A stretch of DNA of 64,000 nucleotides from contig NZ_CP036291.1 in NCBI RefSeq assembly GCF_007750855.1, positions 1,302,001-1,366,000 of the forward strand, written 5' to 3'. The translations under genes and the position numbers were made by a program. How positions within the stretch are numbered: position 1 is the first letter of the stretch; the number at the start of each line of letters is the position of its first letter. The notes under the pieces are model-generated. The model ran no database searches, was not told the DNA's origin, and worked only from the letters and a program-made list of their open reading frames with translations. This document shows positions 21,225 to 30,480 of the stretch, one piece after another. Source of the DNA: Pirellulimonas nuda. GTDB taxonomy: Bacteria; Planctomycetota; Planctomycetia; Pirellulales; Lacipirellulaceae.

Positions 21225-22916
21225 GTGTCGAAAATCACGCGAATTGCAGACTGGGTTCTCAAGCTGCCGCTGGTGTGGGGCGGGCTCGCCTGCCTGGGGT
21301 TCTACGCCCTGGTGCTCAGCGGAGTGATCGCATCGCCGCTCTTGATGCGGTACACCACACGCGACCCGGTTGAGTACGTCACGATGGCGCTCTTCTTCGT
21401 GGGCGCCGCTGCGCTGCTGATGCGCCTGAGCGGCGTGCTGGGGCAGATGAGCGTGCTCACGCGCAGGCTGCTCGATCCGCCCCCCGCCGGCGGACAGCCG
21501 GTTGAGGACGCCGCGCGCCTGCTGGCGCAGCTCGACGAGGCCCCGGCCAGGTTCCAGCAGTCGTATTTAGTGCGTCGGCTCCGCGACGTCGTGGAGTACG
21601 TCCGCCGCAAAGACTCCGCGGACGACCTCGATTCCCACCTGCGTCGGCTCGAAGAACAAGACGCCGACCGCATGTCGGCCGGCTACGCGCTGGCGCGTAT
21701 CGTCATCTGGGCCGTGCCGATCCTCGGCTTCCTGGGCACGGTGATCGGCATCACGCTGGCCATCATGAACCTCAATCCCGAGGCGCTAGAGAAGTCGCTC
21801 ACCACCGTCACCGCCGGCCTGGGCGTGGCGTTCGACACCACGGCCCTGGCGCTGTCGCTGTCGATCGTGCTGATGCTCGTGAAGTTCTTTGTGGAGCGGA
21901 CGGAAGAAGGCCTGCTGACCGCCGTGAACCAGCGGGCGTTCGACGAGGTGACGGGGCGATTCCAGCAACTGGGCACCGGCAGCGACCCGCAGGTGGCCTC
22001 GATCGGCCGGATGTGCGACCACGTGGTGCGCGCGGTCGAAACGATGGCCGCCCGCCAGGCCGAGGTTTGGCGGACCACCGTCGACGAGCAACGCCTGCAG
22101 TGGGAGTCCGCGGCACAGCAGTCGCGTCTCGCGTTGGCCCAGACGGTTGAGGCCGCCGGCCAGCACTGGCAGAGCGCCGCGGCACAAACCGGCGAGCTGC
22201 TCACCGAATCCATTTCGGCCGGGTTGGAACAGAGCTTGGGCGCGCACGCCTCGGCGTTGTCCGACGGCGCAGCGCGCCACGGCGAACTGCTCACCGCGGC
22301 CCTCGACCGTCAGATGGCGGGGCTGACCGACCGTGTGTCGACGCTGGCGCAGACCGCAGAAACCCACGCCGCTTCCCTGACCGAAGGGGCGGTGCGGCAC
22401 GCCGCGCAGCTCGAGTCGGGCGCGCAGCAGTTGGTGGGCCGGCTCAGCCAGGGGCTCGAGAAGATGGCCGAGCTGCTAGTCGAGGCGCTCCAGCGTCACG
22501 GCGAGCTGCTCACCCAGGCCGAGCAGGACCTGGCGAGCGAGAACCGCAAGCACCTCTCCGAGGTCGAGGCGGCGCTCGGCGAAGCGATGGTCGTCTCTGC
22601 CGATCGTCAGGAGAAGCTGATCCAACAGAGCGAGGCGCTGCTGAAGGAGATGCAGGTGGCGCTGGTGGAGACCGCCGGCGCCGCGGTGGAGCACCAGGAG
22701 CAGCTCGTCAAACAGGGCGAGGTCTTGCTCCGCGTGGTCGACTCCACCGGGCAGGTCCAGAAGCTGGAGAACTCGCTCAACCGCAACCTCGACGCGCTGG
22801 GACGGGCGCACAACTTCGAGGAGACGCTCCTGAGCCTGTCGGCGGCGATCCAACTGCTGAGCGCCCGAGTCGGGCGAGGCGTCAGCGAAACGGCGCCGCG
22901 TCGCGAGGCGGCCTGA
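21225..22916 (+). CDS. MotA/TolQ/ExbB-type proton channel with long coiled-coil tail
   Basis: The first gene of a three-gene operon encodes 563 residues. Hydrophobic segments lie near 15-38, 52-70, 155-182 and 198-222. The last two carry the ExbB/TolQ signatures GFLGTVIGI (Thr172) and AFDTTALALSLS (Thr205/206), the polar residues of the ion path. After about residue 225 comes a cytoplasmic helical tail of some 330 residues, rich in Gln/Glu/Ala, with RHGELLT-like repeats near 340, 450 and others, predicted to be coiled coil. ExbB and TolQ are far shorter. GTG at 21225 is chosen as start because AAGGA lies eight bases upstream; an in-frame start at 21165 lacks one. It should work with the two ExbD-like proteins that follow. 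The task powered is unknown. Confidence 0.85.
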   Translation: MSKITRIADWVLKLPLVWGGLACLGFYALVLSGVIASPLLMRYTTRDPVEYVTMALFFVGAAALLMRLSGVLGQMSVLTRRLLDPPPAGGQPVEDAARLLAQLDEAPARFQQSYLVRRLRDVVEYVRRKDSADDLDSHLRRLEEQDADRMSAGYALARIVIWAVPILGFLGTVIGITLAIMNLNPEALEKSLTTVTAGLGVAFDTTALALSLSIVLMLVKFFVERTEEGLLTAVNQRAFDEVTGRFQQLGTGSDPQVASIGRMCDHVVRAVETMAARQAEVWRTTVDEQRLQWESAAQQSRLALAQTVEAAGQHWQSAAAQTGELLTESISAGLEQSLGAHASALSDGAARHGELLTAALDRQMAGLTDRVSTLAQTAETHAASLTEGAVRHAAQLESGAQQLVGRLSQGLEKMAELLVEALQRHGELLTQAEQDLASENRKHLSEVEAALGEAMVVSADRQEKLIQQSEALLKEMQVALVETAGAAVEHQEQLVKQGEVLLRVVDSTGQVQKLENSLNRNLDALGRAHNFEETLLSLSAAIQLLSARVGRGVSETAPRREAA

Positions 22917-22967
22917 GCCCGCCCGCCCGACGTCTGCGACCGACCGATCCCGCACCCCTGAGCCGCC

Positions 22968-24824
22968 ATGAGCCGCGCCAGCCAGTCCGACCATTCGAGC
23001 GCGGTGTCGCTCTTCCCGTTCCTCGCGGTGCTGCTGTGCACCATGGGGGCGCTGGTGGTGCTATTGGTCGCCATGAGCCACGTCTCTCGGAGCCAGCGGG
23101 AGCTCGCCGAGGCGAAGCCCGCGGACGACCCGGCCGCCGCCGAGCGGATCGAGCGGATGGCGCAGATCAACGCCTATCAGCAGCGTGCCGATCAGCAGCA
23201 AGCGGGGCTGTCCGGCAAGCTCAAAGACGACCAGCAGCGGCTCCGACACTTGGAGGACCATATCCGTCGGATGCACGACCAGTTGCAGTCGCTCAAGATC
23301 GCGCTGGCCGAGCTGCAGCAGATTGACGAGGAGCACTTCGACGACCGAGCACAGGCCGAGCGGGAGCTCCAGCGTCTCCGCGAGCTGATCGAACAGACTA
23401 AGCAGGAGATCGAGCAGCTTGAAGCAGAACGCGACAAGCAGGCCAAGAGCTACTCGATCGTCCCCTACAAAGGGCGCAGCGGCACCCTGCGGCGGCCGGT
23501 GTACATCGAGTGCCGCAAGGACCGCGTGACGCTGCAGCCCGAAGGGGTCGAGCTGGGCCCAGACGACTTCACGCCGCCGCTGGGCGTGGGCAACCCGTTG
23601 GCGGCCGTGCTGCGGTCTGCCAAGGAGTACTACGGGCGTCTGGACGGCGGCGACGGCTACAACCCCGAGATCGAGCCCTACCCGCTGCTGATCGTCCGCC
23701 CCGACGGCATCGCCGACTACTACCGTGTCCGCGAAGCGATCCGGGCGTGGGACTCCGACTTCGGCTACGAGCTCGTGAACGCCGATTGGGAGCTCGCCTA
23801 CCCGACCCCGAACCCCGACCTCGCGGCCGCCGAGCAGCAGGCGCTCGACAGCGCCCGCTCGCGTCGCGAGATGCTGGCCCGGGCGATGCCACGCGCCTAC
23901 GGCGGCGGGGGGCACGGCGCTGGTGGGAGTGGCTTCGCTTCGTCCGGCGGACGCGGCGAGCCTCAGCCGTACGACCAAGACGTGATGGGGGGCCCAGCGG
24001 GCGCAGGCTTCGGCGCCCCGCTCGCCGGCGACGAAGGGCCGGGCGCCTTTGGCGAGCAAACCGCGGCCGAAGGATCGCCCGCGGGAATGGCCGGCGGCGG
24101 GTTCGCGGCGGCGGGGGTCGCCGGCGCGCAAGGCCCCGCGAGGGACCCCTCAACACAAACGGGCGAGCCGGGCGCCCCGGGCGAGCAAGGCCCAGAACGT
24201 GGCGACGCAGCGACCGGGTCGAAGGACCCAGCCAACGCGAGCCCAGACAAGCTGGCCCAGCAGCCCAGTGCGGCTCAGGCGGGGCAACCCCAGCCGAGCC
24301 AACAGCAGCCCGGCGGGTCGCCCCCCACCGGCGCGGTCGCTAGCGCCGCCGGCGCAACCGGCGGCCCCGGAGGAAAGCCCAGCAGCGAGTCGGGCGAGCC
24401 GTCGCAGGGGGGCGCCTCGGCCTCGTTTGATATGAACCAACGCAACAACACGAACGGCCTAACCAAGACCGGCGTCAGCGGACCCGACGTGGTCTCGATC
24501 CGCCGGCCGGTAAGGCTGTTTGTCGAGGCCGACCGCGTGTCGATCGTGCCAGAGGAAGGCCGCGCGCGGGCGTTCGCCGACGCGAAGAACGACTCGGAGA
24601 CCTTCGCCAACGCGATCCGCAAAGAGATCGACTCGTGGGGCGCGGCCGGGCGTGGGCTCACCTGGAGGCCGGTGGTTACGATCAGCGCCTCTCCGGAGGG
24701 CGCCGCACGCGCGGGCGGGCTGGCGCGGATGCTGCGTCAGATGGGTCTCGACGTGAACTACGCCGACGCGGCGCCGGCGACCGCAGGCAACGTTTCCCCG
24801 GAGGGGTCTCGTGGCACGCGCTAG
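22968..24824 (+). CDS. ExbD-like stator protein lacking the ion-binding Asp, with two periplasmic-type domains
   Basis: The 618-residue protein has one N-terminal membrane segment (SLFPFLAVLLCTMGALVVLLV, 14-34), a coiled coil (about 40-160), an ExbD-like domain (about 170-280: RRPVYIECRKDRVTL, then LLIVRPDGIADYYRVREAI), a Gly/Pro/Ser/Gln-rich linker of about 200 residues and a second ExbD-like domain (about 505-600: RRPVRLFVEADRVSI, then VVTISASPEGAARAGGLARML). In ExbD and TolR the helix starts P-L-I-D-V with the proton-carrying Asp; here it is P-F-L-A-V with Ala20. This subunit therefore should not carry protons. It overlaps the next gene by 14 bases and probably pairs with that product. Confidence 0.78.
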   Translation: MSRASQSDHSSAVSLFPFLAVLLCTMGALVVLLVAMSHVSRSQRELAEAKPADDPAAAERIERMAQINAYQQRADQQQAGLSGKLKDDQQRLRHLEDHIRRMHDQLQSLKIALAELQQIDEEHFDDRAQAERELQRLRELIEQTKQEIEQLEAERDKQAKSYSIVPYKGRSGTLRRPVYIECRKDRVTLQPEGVELGPDDFTPPLGVGNPLAAVLRSAKEYYGRLDGGDGYNPEIEPYPLLIVRPDGIADYYRVREAIRAWDSDFGYELVNADWELAYPTPNPDLAAAEQQALDSARSRREMLARAMPRAYGGGGHGAGGSGFASSGGRGEPQPYDQDVMGGPAGAGFGAPLAGDEGPGAFGEQTAAEGSPAGMAGGGFAAAGVAGAQGPARDPSTQTGEPGAPGEQGPERGDAATGSKDPANASPDKLAQQPSAAQAGQPQPSQQQPGGSPPTGAVASAAGATGGPGGKPSSESGEPSQGGASASFDMNQRNNTNGLTKTGVSGPDVVSIRRPVRLFVEADRVSIVPEEGRARAFADAKNDSETFANAIRKEIDSWGAAGRGLTWRPVVTISASPEGAARAGGLARMLRQMGLDVNYADAAPATAGNVSPEGSRGTR

Positions 24825-25818
24825 GTCGACCGAAGAAGAGTTCGCAGGTCAGGACTCGTTCCTCGACGTCATCGCGAACATCGTCGGCATCCTCATCCTC
24901 TTGGTGATGGTGGTGGGGGTCCGCGCGTCGCACCACGCCGCATCGGACGGCCCCGCGCCGGCGGTTGCCGCCGGGCCGACCGAGGCCGAGATCGAAGCGG
25001 CCTTCGAGCGGGCCCGCGCCACGCTGCGCGAGAACGCGCAACTGGCGCAGAAGGGGGCCGCGTCGCAGGCCGACGTGGCGTTCCGCGAGGCAGAGCGGGA
25101 CGAGACCGTCAAGTTCATCGCCGAGCTGGAACAAGCGATCGCCGCCGAACGCGAGCAGTTGGGAGAGAACCAGCGGCGCAACTTCGACCAACGCCGGCAG
25201 TTGGGCGACGCCCAGTTGGAGCTCGATCGGCTCGCACGCAAGCAGGTAGCGGTGGCGTCGCTCGCGACCGAGGTCACCACGATGGAGAGCCTCCCAACAC
25301 CGCTCGCCGAAACCGTCAGCGGCGACGAGGTCCACCTCCGCCTGGCCGGGGGCCGGGTGTCCATTGTGCCGATCGAAGCGCTATTGGCCACCGCCAAACG
25401 CGACATGCAAGACAACCTGTGGCGTCTGCAGGACCGCGACGAGGTGGAGGGCTGGGTCGGCCCGATCGATGGGTACCGGATGGTCTACGGGCTGCAGAAG
25501 GGGACCGTGAGCATCCCGGGCCGCGGCACCGGCACGATGGTCCGCAGCGTCGGGTTCGAGCTGCAGCCGCAGACCGAAGCGATGGGCGTCCCCGTCGAAG
25601 ACGCCATCCGCCGCGACTCGCTGCTGGCCGCGATGCTGGCGCGTCGCCGACCCGAGAGCACCACGGTGACCGTGTGGACCTACTCCGACAGCTTCGACGA
25701 GTTCCGCACGCTCAAGAAGCAGCTCTTCGAGTGGGGCTACGCCACGGCCGCCCGTCCTCTGCCGGACGGCGTGCTGATCGGGGGCTCGCCGAGCGGCAGC
25801 AAGAGCTCTGCGCAGTAG
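24811..25818 (+). CDS. ExbD-like stator protein retaining the ion-binding Asp
   Basis: The 335-residue protein starts at a GTG that overlaps the preceding gene. It has a single membrane helix (about 16-38) beginning SFLDVIANIVGIL, with Asp19 at the position of the proton-binding Asp of ExbD/TolR/MotB. A coiled coil follows (about 55-150), then a periplasmic-type domain with LRLAGGRVSIVPI near 175 and TVTVWTYSDSFDEFRTLKKQL near 300, which resembles those of the previous protein. Together with the ExbB-like gene it should form a proton-driven motor. No peptidoglycan-binding OmpA domain is seen, so it is unlike MotB and ZorB. The operon's purpose is not known to me. Confidence 0.8.
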   Translation: MARARSTEEEFAGQDSFLDVIANIVGILILLVMVVGVRASHHAASDGPAPAVAAGPTEAEIEAAFERARATLRENAQLAQKGAASQADVAFREAERDETVKFIAELEQAIAAEREQLGENQRRNFDQRRQLGDAQLELDRLARKQVAVASLATEVTTMESLPTPLAETVSGDEVHLRLAGGRVSIVPIEALLATAKRDMQDNLWRLQDRDEVEGWVGPIDGYRMVYGLQKGTVSIPGRGTGTMVRSVGFELQPQTEAMGVPVEDAIRRDSLLAAMLARRRPESTTVTVWTYSDSFDEFRTLKKQLFEWGYATAARPLPDGVLIGGSPSGSKSSAQ

Positions 25819-25856
25819 CCGGGTGGGTAGCGCAGCGCCGCCGGCAGCACACTGCT

Positions 25857-25997
25857 GGCGAGCCGTCGGCGTCAGCCGCCGGAGCGTCGGCGATTGCGAC
25901 GCGAGACGCACTCGGGCGCTTCGGGAGGCGCTGCGTTTTGTGTGACGCACCGCGGTTTGGCGTGGCGCACTCCGGCGGCTGACGCCGACGGCTCGCC
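25857..25997. repeat. Inverted pair of GCGAGCCGTCGGCGTC repeats
   Basis: GCGAGCCGTCGGCGTCAGCC starts at 25858 and its complement ends at 25996, with about 85 bases between. The two arms pair over about 26 bases. The same sequence family recurs at 37424-37450 and 37560-37586. The pair follows the proton-channel operon and might limit read-through. Confidence 0.75.
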
Positions 25998-26059
25998 CGC
26001 AGGGGGGCCTCTCTCGTGTTCCTCAGCCTAACGGTGTTCCTCGCTTGAGAGATAAATAC

Positions 26060-26533
26060 GTGCGCGACCAACGCTTCATTGCCGTCCACCGGGGCGGGCC
26101 GCTCGGGATCGTTCAGCACCGCCTGCTGGCCGCTTGGGCAGCTGACTGCGCCGAGCGGGTGCTGCCGCTGTTTCTGGCCGCTTGCCCAGAAGACGACCGG
26201 CCAGGCGCTGCCATCGCGACGGCCCGCGGGTGGTCTCGCGGCGAGGTCTCTGTCAGCCAATCCCAGAAGGCAGCGGTCGCCGCCCATGCCGCGGCCCGCG
26301 CCACGACCAACAAGCCGGCAATCGCAGCGGCGCGGGCCGCCGGCCACGCGGTTGCTACCGCCCACATGGCTGATCACTCATTGGGGCCGTACTACTACGC
26401 ACTCAAGGGGATCGCAGCCGCGGGCGGGTCGGTCGACGGCGAGCGGGCCTGGCTGCTTCAGCGGCTGCCGGCGGAAGTGCGGGAGCTGGTGGTCTCGGGC
26501 ATCCATAGGCGGTTTGGAGAGCGGCAGCCGTAG
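26060..26533 (+). CDS. Imm5-like orphan immunity protein
   Basis: The protein of about 157 residues is all-helical and Ala-rich: AWAADCAERVLPLF, DDRPGAAIATARGW, AAVAAHAAARATTN and ARAAGHAVATAHMADHS. This pattern fits the Imm5-like family of polymorphic toxin immunity proteins. No toxin is adjacent. GTG at 26060 is preferred, with GAGAG eight bases upstream; a TTG at 26045 is also in frame. It may protect against toxins from related cells or be co-opted. The family call is by pattern only. Confidence 0.6.
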   Translation: MRDQRFIAVHRGGPLGIVQHRLLAAWAADCAERVLPLFLAACPEDDRPGAAIATARGWSRGEVSVSQSQKAAVAAHAAARATTNKPAIAAARAAGHAVATAHMADHSLGPYYYALKGIAAAGGSVDGERAWLLQRLPAEVRELVVSGIHRRFGERQP

Positions 26534-26570
26534 GCCGGCGGGCGGGCGTTGGCGGCCGCCGTCGGCGCGA

Positions 26571-27179
26571 TTACTGGGGGTTGGGGCTCGGCGACTCGGG
26601 GGCTGCTTCTTGCCCAGGGAAGCTCGCCCGCAGCACCAGCATGCCGGCGCCCACCACCAATAGCGCGTCGGCGATGTTGAAGTTGGGCCAACGCCAGCGG
26701 TCGCTGGCCTGCCACAGCACCCAGTCACGCACGGCGTAGATCGGTTCGCCGATCTGGTGACGCGGCTCGTGCGGCCAGTCGACCCCCCACACCAGGCCCG
26801 GCATGCCGACGCGGTCGTACAGGTTGCCCAGCACGCCCCCCATCACCAGGCCGAGCGCCACGGTCATCCACAGGTCGAGGGCCACCCGCAGCCCGAACAG
26901 CCAGATGGGGATCGCGACGGCGGCCAAGGCGCTCAGCGCGGCAAACCAAGGCGTGGCGCCCTGGCCCATGCCGAACAGCGCCCCTTCGTTCAGGCTGCGC
27001 TGCACGCCGGCGATGCCGTCGATCCACCACAGGATGGCCCCACCCGCCAGCGACGGCTGAGCGAAGGCCCAGTGCTTGGTGGCTAGGTCGATGGCGCACC
27101 CGGCCGCGGCCAGCGTGGCAAACACCACGTACCGGCTGGCGGGGATGCGCGTGGGGGTCGGGGCGTCCGTGCTCACCAC
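26571..27179 (-). CDS. lspA: Lipoprotein signal peptidase LspA
   Basis: LspA is the inner-membrane aspartyl protease that removes signal peptides from lipidated prolipoproteins. The 202-residue protein has four hydrophobic helices and both catalytic motifs: GGVLGNLYDRVG and FNIADALL. Between them is an insertion of about 25 residues (GVDWPHEPRHQIGEPIYAV), longer than the E. coli loop. Start codon is GTG at 27179. It follows a zinc-finger gene transcribed in the same direction. The lipobox protein at 33526-33864 would be a substrate. Confidence 0.95.
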   Translation of the reverse strand: MVSTDAPTPTRIPASRYVVFATLAAAGCAIDLATKHWAFAQPSLAGGAILWWIDGIAGVQRSLNEGALFGMGQGATPWFAALSALAAVAIPIWLFGLRVALDLWMTVALGLVMGGVLGNLYDRVGMPGLVWGVDWPHEPRHQIGEPIYAVRDWVLWQASDRWRWPNFNIADALLVVGAGMLVLRASFPGQEAAPESPSPNPQ

Positions 27180-27214
27180 TGGTTTCCTTGCTTGGGAACG
27201 ACCCAGGAGGTTCT

Positions 27215-27249
27215 ACCACAGAGCCGCAGAGAGCACCCAGACGCAAAAA
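27215..27249. repeat. Dispersed CAGAG-type repeat
   Basis: The core ACCACAGAGCCGCAGAGAGC, in the spacer between the zinc-finger gene and lspA, matches arms of the element at 39744-39929 (ACCACAGAGCCACAGAGAGC). Only one arm is clear here. Confidence 0.65.
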
Positions 27250-27389
27250 CCGAGCGATCCGCAGACCGATGCCGCCAAAACACGGACCCCCATCTGCCGA
27301 TCGGTGTCCATCCGCGTCTGGCGGCGTAGGCTGCCTCGCTCAGTTTCCGTCTCTGGGTCCTCCGAGACCCCCTGGTACATCGCGCCGCT

Positions 27390-27818
27390 TTACGCGCCCT
27401 CGAGCGCTTCGGCGCACTTGACGCACACGGGCGTGTAGGGGATGGCGTTCAGGCGTAGCTTGGGGATCACCCCGCTGCACTCCACGCACTTGCCGTACTC
27501 GCCAGCCGCGACCCGCTGCAACGCCTGGTCGATCAGCGAGACGGTGTCGCCTTCTGTCTGCGCCAGGCTGAGCGTGAATTCTTGCTCGAAGTTGTCGCTG
27601 CCAAGCTCGGCCATGTGGATGGGCATGGAGGAGGTTTCGCCGTCCATTCGGCCTTTGCCGAGGGCGGCGTTGGCCATGGCGGTTACGTCTCCCATCAGGC
27701 GGGCCCGCAGCACGTTCAGGCGCTCCCGATACACCAGCATGTCAGCCTTCTTCATCGCGTTCTCCGTCGGAAAAAACGCCTGCCCAAGCGGCTTGGCGCT
27801 GGCCGATCTTTTCGGCAT
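27390..27818 (-). CDS. DksA/TraR-family C4 zinc finger protein
   Basis: The 142-residue protein has a helical region followed by a C4 zinc finger with Cys111, Cys114, Cys132 and Cys135 (CVECSGVIPKLRLNA, VCVKC), as in DksA/TraR regulators that bind the RNA polymerase secondary channel. The DXXDXA tip motif of DksA is not obvious in its coiled coil, so its effect may differ. It precedes lspA on the same strand. A second start at codon 22 (MKKADML) would give 121 residues. Confidence 0.88.
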   Translation of the reverse strand: MPKRSASAKPLGQAFFPTENAMKKADMLVYRERLNVLRARLMGDVTAMANAALGKGRMDGETSSMPIHMAELGSDNFEQEFTLSLAQTEGDTVSLIDQALQRVAAGEYGKCVECSGVIPKLRLNAIPYTPVCVKCAEALEGA

Positions 27819-28195
27819 AGACTCTCCATCCTAAACGCCGGCTCGCGGAGCGCCTACAACCGTGGAACAAGGCCGAAATCACCGAGAAAACGCGGCCCAA
27901 ACGGCGATAGGCCGCGAAAATGCGCTAAAAAACGCAAAAGAGAATAGAATTAAGTCGTCCCGCGGCGCGCCTGCACCCCGCCGACCCGCGAGGCGCGTGC
28001 GAGCACAGCGCGGGGCGGCCGGCTTTTTGGGGCTTTTTTCTGCCTGCCGGCTGCCGAAGCTAGGTAAGATTCGACAGCCCCCGCGCCGTAGAACGACGCC
28101 CGTTGCGGCCTCTGACGCGGGCCGGTAGTATGAACGTAAGTTGTTGAAGTCGTTGATCTTAATGCGATTCTTGGTCCGCCCGAGGAGTTGGCCCC
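27819..28195. other. Divergent spacer upstream of thrC
   Basis: About 377 bases separate the divergent zinc-finger and thrC genes. I see short T-runs near 28021-28040 after a GC-rich segment but no convincing hairpin, and no tRNA or riboswitch. The Shine-Dalgarno of thrC is GAGGAG near 28182. Confidence 0.5.
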
Positions 28196-29626
28196 GTGCC
28201 TACGACCGCCCAGCCCGTCACCAACCAGCCGACCACCGGGCTGGCGTACCAGCAGTGCATCATGCCGCGGTGCGGCGCCCAGTACAGCGTCGACGAGGTC
28301 CGCACGAGCTGCGACGCCTGTGGCTCGCTGCTAGACATCGTGTACGACTGGGACGCGCTGCCCGTGCCCAAGACGCTCAAGTGGTTTGAGTCGAAGTGGT
28401 CACGCCGCAACGAGCCGCTGTGCCGCAGCGGCGTGTGGCGGTTCCACGAGCTGCTGCCGTTCGCCCCCCCCGAGGCGGTGGTCACCATCGGCGAGGGGCA
28501 GACCCCGCTGATCCTCACCAACGGGGTCGCCGACTACATCGGGCTGAACCACGACCGGCTGTACTTGGAGTACGAGGGGATGAACCCCTCGGGCAGCTTC
28601 AAGGACAACGGCATGACGGCCGCCTTCACGCACGCCCACATGACCGGCGCCCAGCGGGCCGCCTGCGCCTCGACCGGCAACACCAGCGCCTCGCTGGCGC
28701 TCTACTGCTGCAGCAGCAAGCTGATGAAGGCGGTCATCTTCATCGGCTCGGGCAAGATCAGCTACGGCAAACTGTCGCAGGCGCTCGACTACGGCGCGCT
28801 GACCGTGCAAATCGCCGGCGACTTCGACGACGCCATGCACCGCGTACAGCAGATCTCCAAGCAGCTTGGCATCTACCTGGTGAACAGCGTCAACCCGTTC
28901 CGGCTGGAAGGGCAGAAGACGATCATGTTCCGCGTGCTTGAGAGCCTGAACTGGGAGGTGCCGGACTGGATCGTGGTGCCGGGCGGGAACCTGGGCAACT
29001 CCAGCGCGTTCGGCAAGGCGTTCCACGAGCTGCACCAGTTGGGGCTGATCGAGCGGATGCCGCGGATCGCCATCATCAACGCCGCGGGCGCCAACACGCT
29101 GTACGAGCTGTACGAGAACCGCGGCCTCCGCTGGAACAAGGGGGAGCCCGACACGAGCATCGTCAACGGCTACTACGCCGAGCTGGACTCAGAAGGCAGG
29201 CGGGCCGACACCATCGCCAGCGCGATCGAGATCAACCGCCCCGTGAACCTGTACAAGTGCCTGCGGGCGCTCGAATGCACCCAGGGCGTGGTGCGTGAGG
29301 TGAGCGAGCAAGAGATGCTAGACGCCAAGGCCCAGGTGGGCGCCAACGGCATGGGCTGCGAGCCGGCCAGCGCCGCCAGCGTGGCGGGCGCCAAGCTGCT
29401 GCGGGAAGAGGGGGTGATCGGCCGCGACGAACGCGTGGTGTGCATCCTTACCGGCCACCAGCTCAAGGACCCCACGGCGACGGTGGCCTACCACACCGCC
29501 GACCAGAACGAGTTCAACCGCGTGCTAGGAAGCCGCGGCGTAAGCCGGGCCGCGTACGCCAACCGGGCCGTGCAAGTAGAGAACGATCTGGACGCGATCG
29601 TGCGGGCGATTCAGCTCAACAGCTGA
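28196..29626 (+). CDS. thrC: Threonine synthase
   Basis: This PLP enzyme converts O-phosphohomoserine to threonine. The 476-residue protein has the PLP lysine Lys137 in [21 protein letters not shown], and the glycine-rich phosphate loop PGGNLGN. The N-terminal 45 residues contain CIMPRC and SCDACG, a possible zinc-ribbon found in many threonine synthases of this type. GTG start with GAGGAG eight bases upstream. It lies just before dapB, both aspartate-family enzymes, so co-transcription is likely. Confidence 0.94.
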   Translation: MPTTAQPVTNQPTTGLAYQQCIMPRCGAQYSVDEVRTSCDACGSLLDIVYDWDALPVPKTLKWFESKWSRRNEPLCRSGVWRFHELLPFAPPEAVVTIGEGQTPLILTNGVADYIGLNHDRLYLEYEGMNPSGSFKDNGMTAAFTHAHMTGAQRAACASTGNTSASLALYCCSSKLMKAVIFIGSGKISYGKLSQALDYGALTVQIAGDFDDAMHRVQQISKQLGIYLVNSVNPFRLEGQKTIMFRVLESLNWEVPDWIVVPGGNLGNSSAFGKAFHELHQLGLIERMPRIAIINAAGANTLYELYENRGLRWNKGEPDTSIVNGYYAELDSEGRRADTIASAIEINRPVNLYKCLRALECTQGVVREVSEQEMLDAKAQVGANGMGCEPASAASVAGAKLLREEGVIGRDERVVCILTGHQLKDPTATVAYHTADQNEFNRVLGSRGVSRAAYANRAVQVENDLDAIVRAIQLNS

Positions 29627-29676
29627 ATAGGCTGCCTTTCTATCAACGACCGCAATCGAATCAGCGAGCATCGAAC

Positions 29677-30480
29677 GTGAAGCCCACCACCCTCGCCATC
29701 CACGGCGCCGCCGGTCGCATGGGTCAGCGGCTCGTGGCGCTCGGCCACGCCGACCCCGCGGTCGAGCTGGTCGCCGCGATCGAATCTGCCTCGAGCCCCA
29801 ACCTCGGCCGCGACGCCGGCGTGCTGGCCGGCGTTGGAGAGATCGGCGTGCCGCTGTCGGCCGACTGGCCGCAGAGCGTCGGCGCGGTGATCGACTTCTC
29901 CGTCCCCGAGGCGGTCGACGGCGTGGTCGCGCGCTGCCTGGAGCACAAGTTCCCGCTGGTGATCGCCACCACCGGCTTCGGCGAGACCACCCGCAACGCC
30001 ATCGAAGAAGCGGCCGGCGTGATCCCCGTCTGCTGGGCGCCCAGCATGAGCCTGACGGTGAACATCGCGATGAAGCTGGCCGAGGTGGCGGGCCGCGCGC
30101 TGGCCGACCACCCCACCGGGGCCGATGTCGAGATCATCGAGCGGCATCACCGCTTCAAGGAAGACTCCCCCAGCGGCACGGCGCTCGGCTTTGGCCGGGT
30201 GATCTCGGACGCCATGGGCCAGCACCAGCACACCCACGGCCGGCACGGCAGGCCCGGCGTGCGGCCCCACGACGAGATCGGCTACCACGCGGTGCGCACC
30301 GGCGACAACCCGGGCGAGCACACCATCGTCTTCGGCTTGCTGGGCGAGACGCTGGAGCTGCGCGTGGCGGCCACCAACCGCGACTGCTACGCGTCGGGCG
30401 CCCTGGTCGCCGCCCGCTGGCTGCAGGACAAGCCCGCGGGGCTGTACGACATGCAAGACGTTTTGGGGCTGCGCCCCTAG
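29677..30480 (+). CDS. dapB: 4-hydroxy-tetrahydrodipicolinate reductase
   Basis: DapB reduces 4-hydroxy-tetrahydrodipicolinate with NAD(P)H in lysine and diaminopimelate synthesis. The protein of 267 residues has GAAGRMG (10-16) for the nucleotide and the active-site stretch ERHHRFKEDSPSGTA. The start is a GTG at 29677, which places the nucleotide motif at the normal distance; upstream in-frame sequence belongs to thrC in another frame. It lies 50 bases after thrC. Confidence 0.95.
   Translation: MKPTTLAIHGAAGRMGQRLVALGHADPAVELVAAIESASSPNLGRDAGVLAGVGEIGVPLSADWPQSVGAVIDFSVPEAVDGVVARCLEHKFPLVIATTGFGETTRNAIEEAAGVIPVCWAPSMSLTVNIAMKLAEVAGRALADHPTGADVEIIERHHRFKEDSPSGTALGFGRVISDAMGQHQHTHGRHGRPGVRPHDEIGYHAVRTGDNPGEHTIVFGLLGETLELRVAATNRDCYASGALVAARWLQDKPAGLYDMQDVLGLRP

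Noticed and set aside
21225..25818. Zorya defence system
   Set aside because: The channel protein's tail resembles ZorA in layout, but no peptidoglycan-binding ZorB and no ZorC, ZorD or ZorE genes are present.
26045..26059. TTG start for the Imm5-like gene
   Set aside because: No ribosome site precedes it, while the GTG at 26060 has GAGAG at a good distance.
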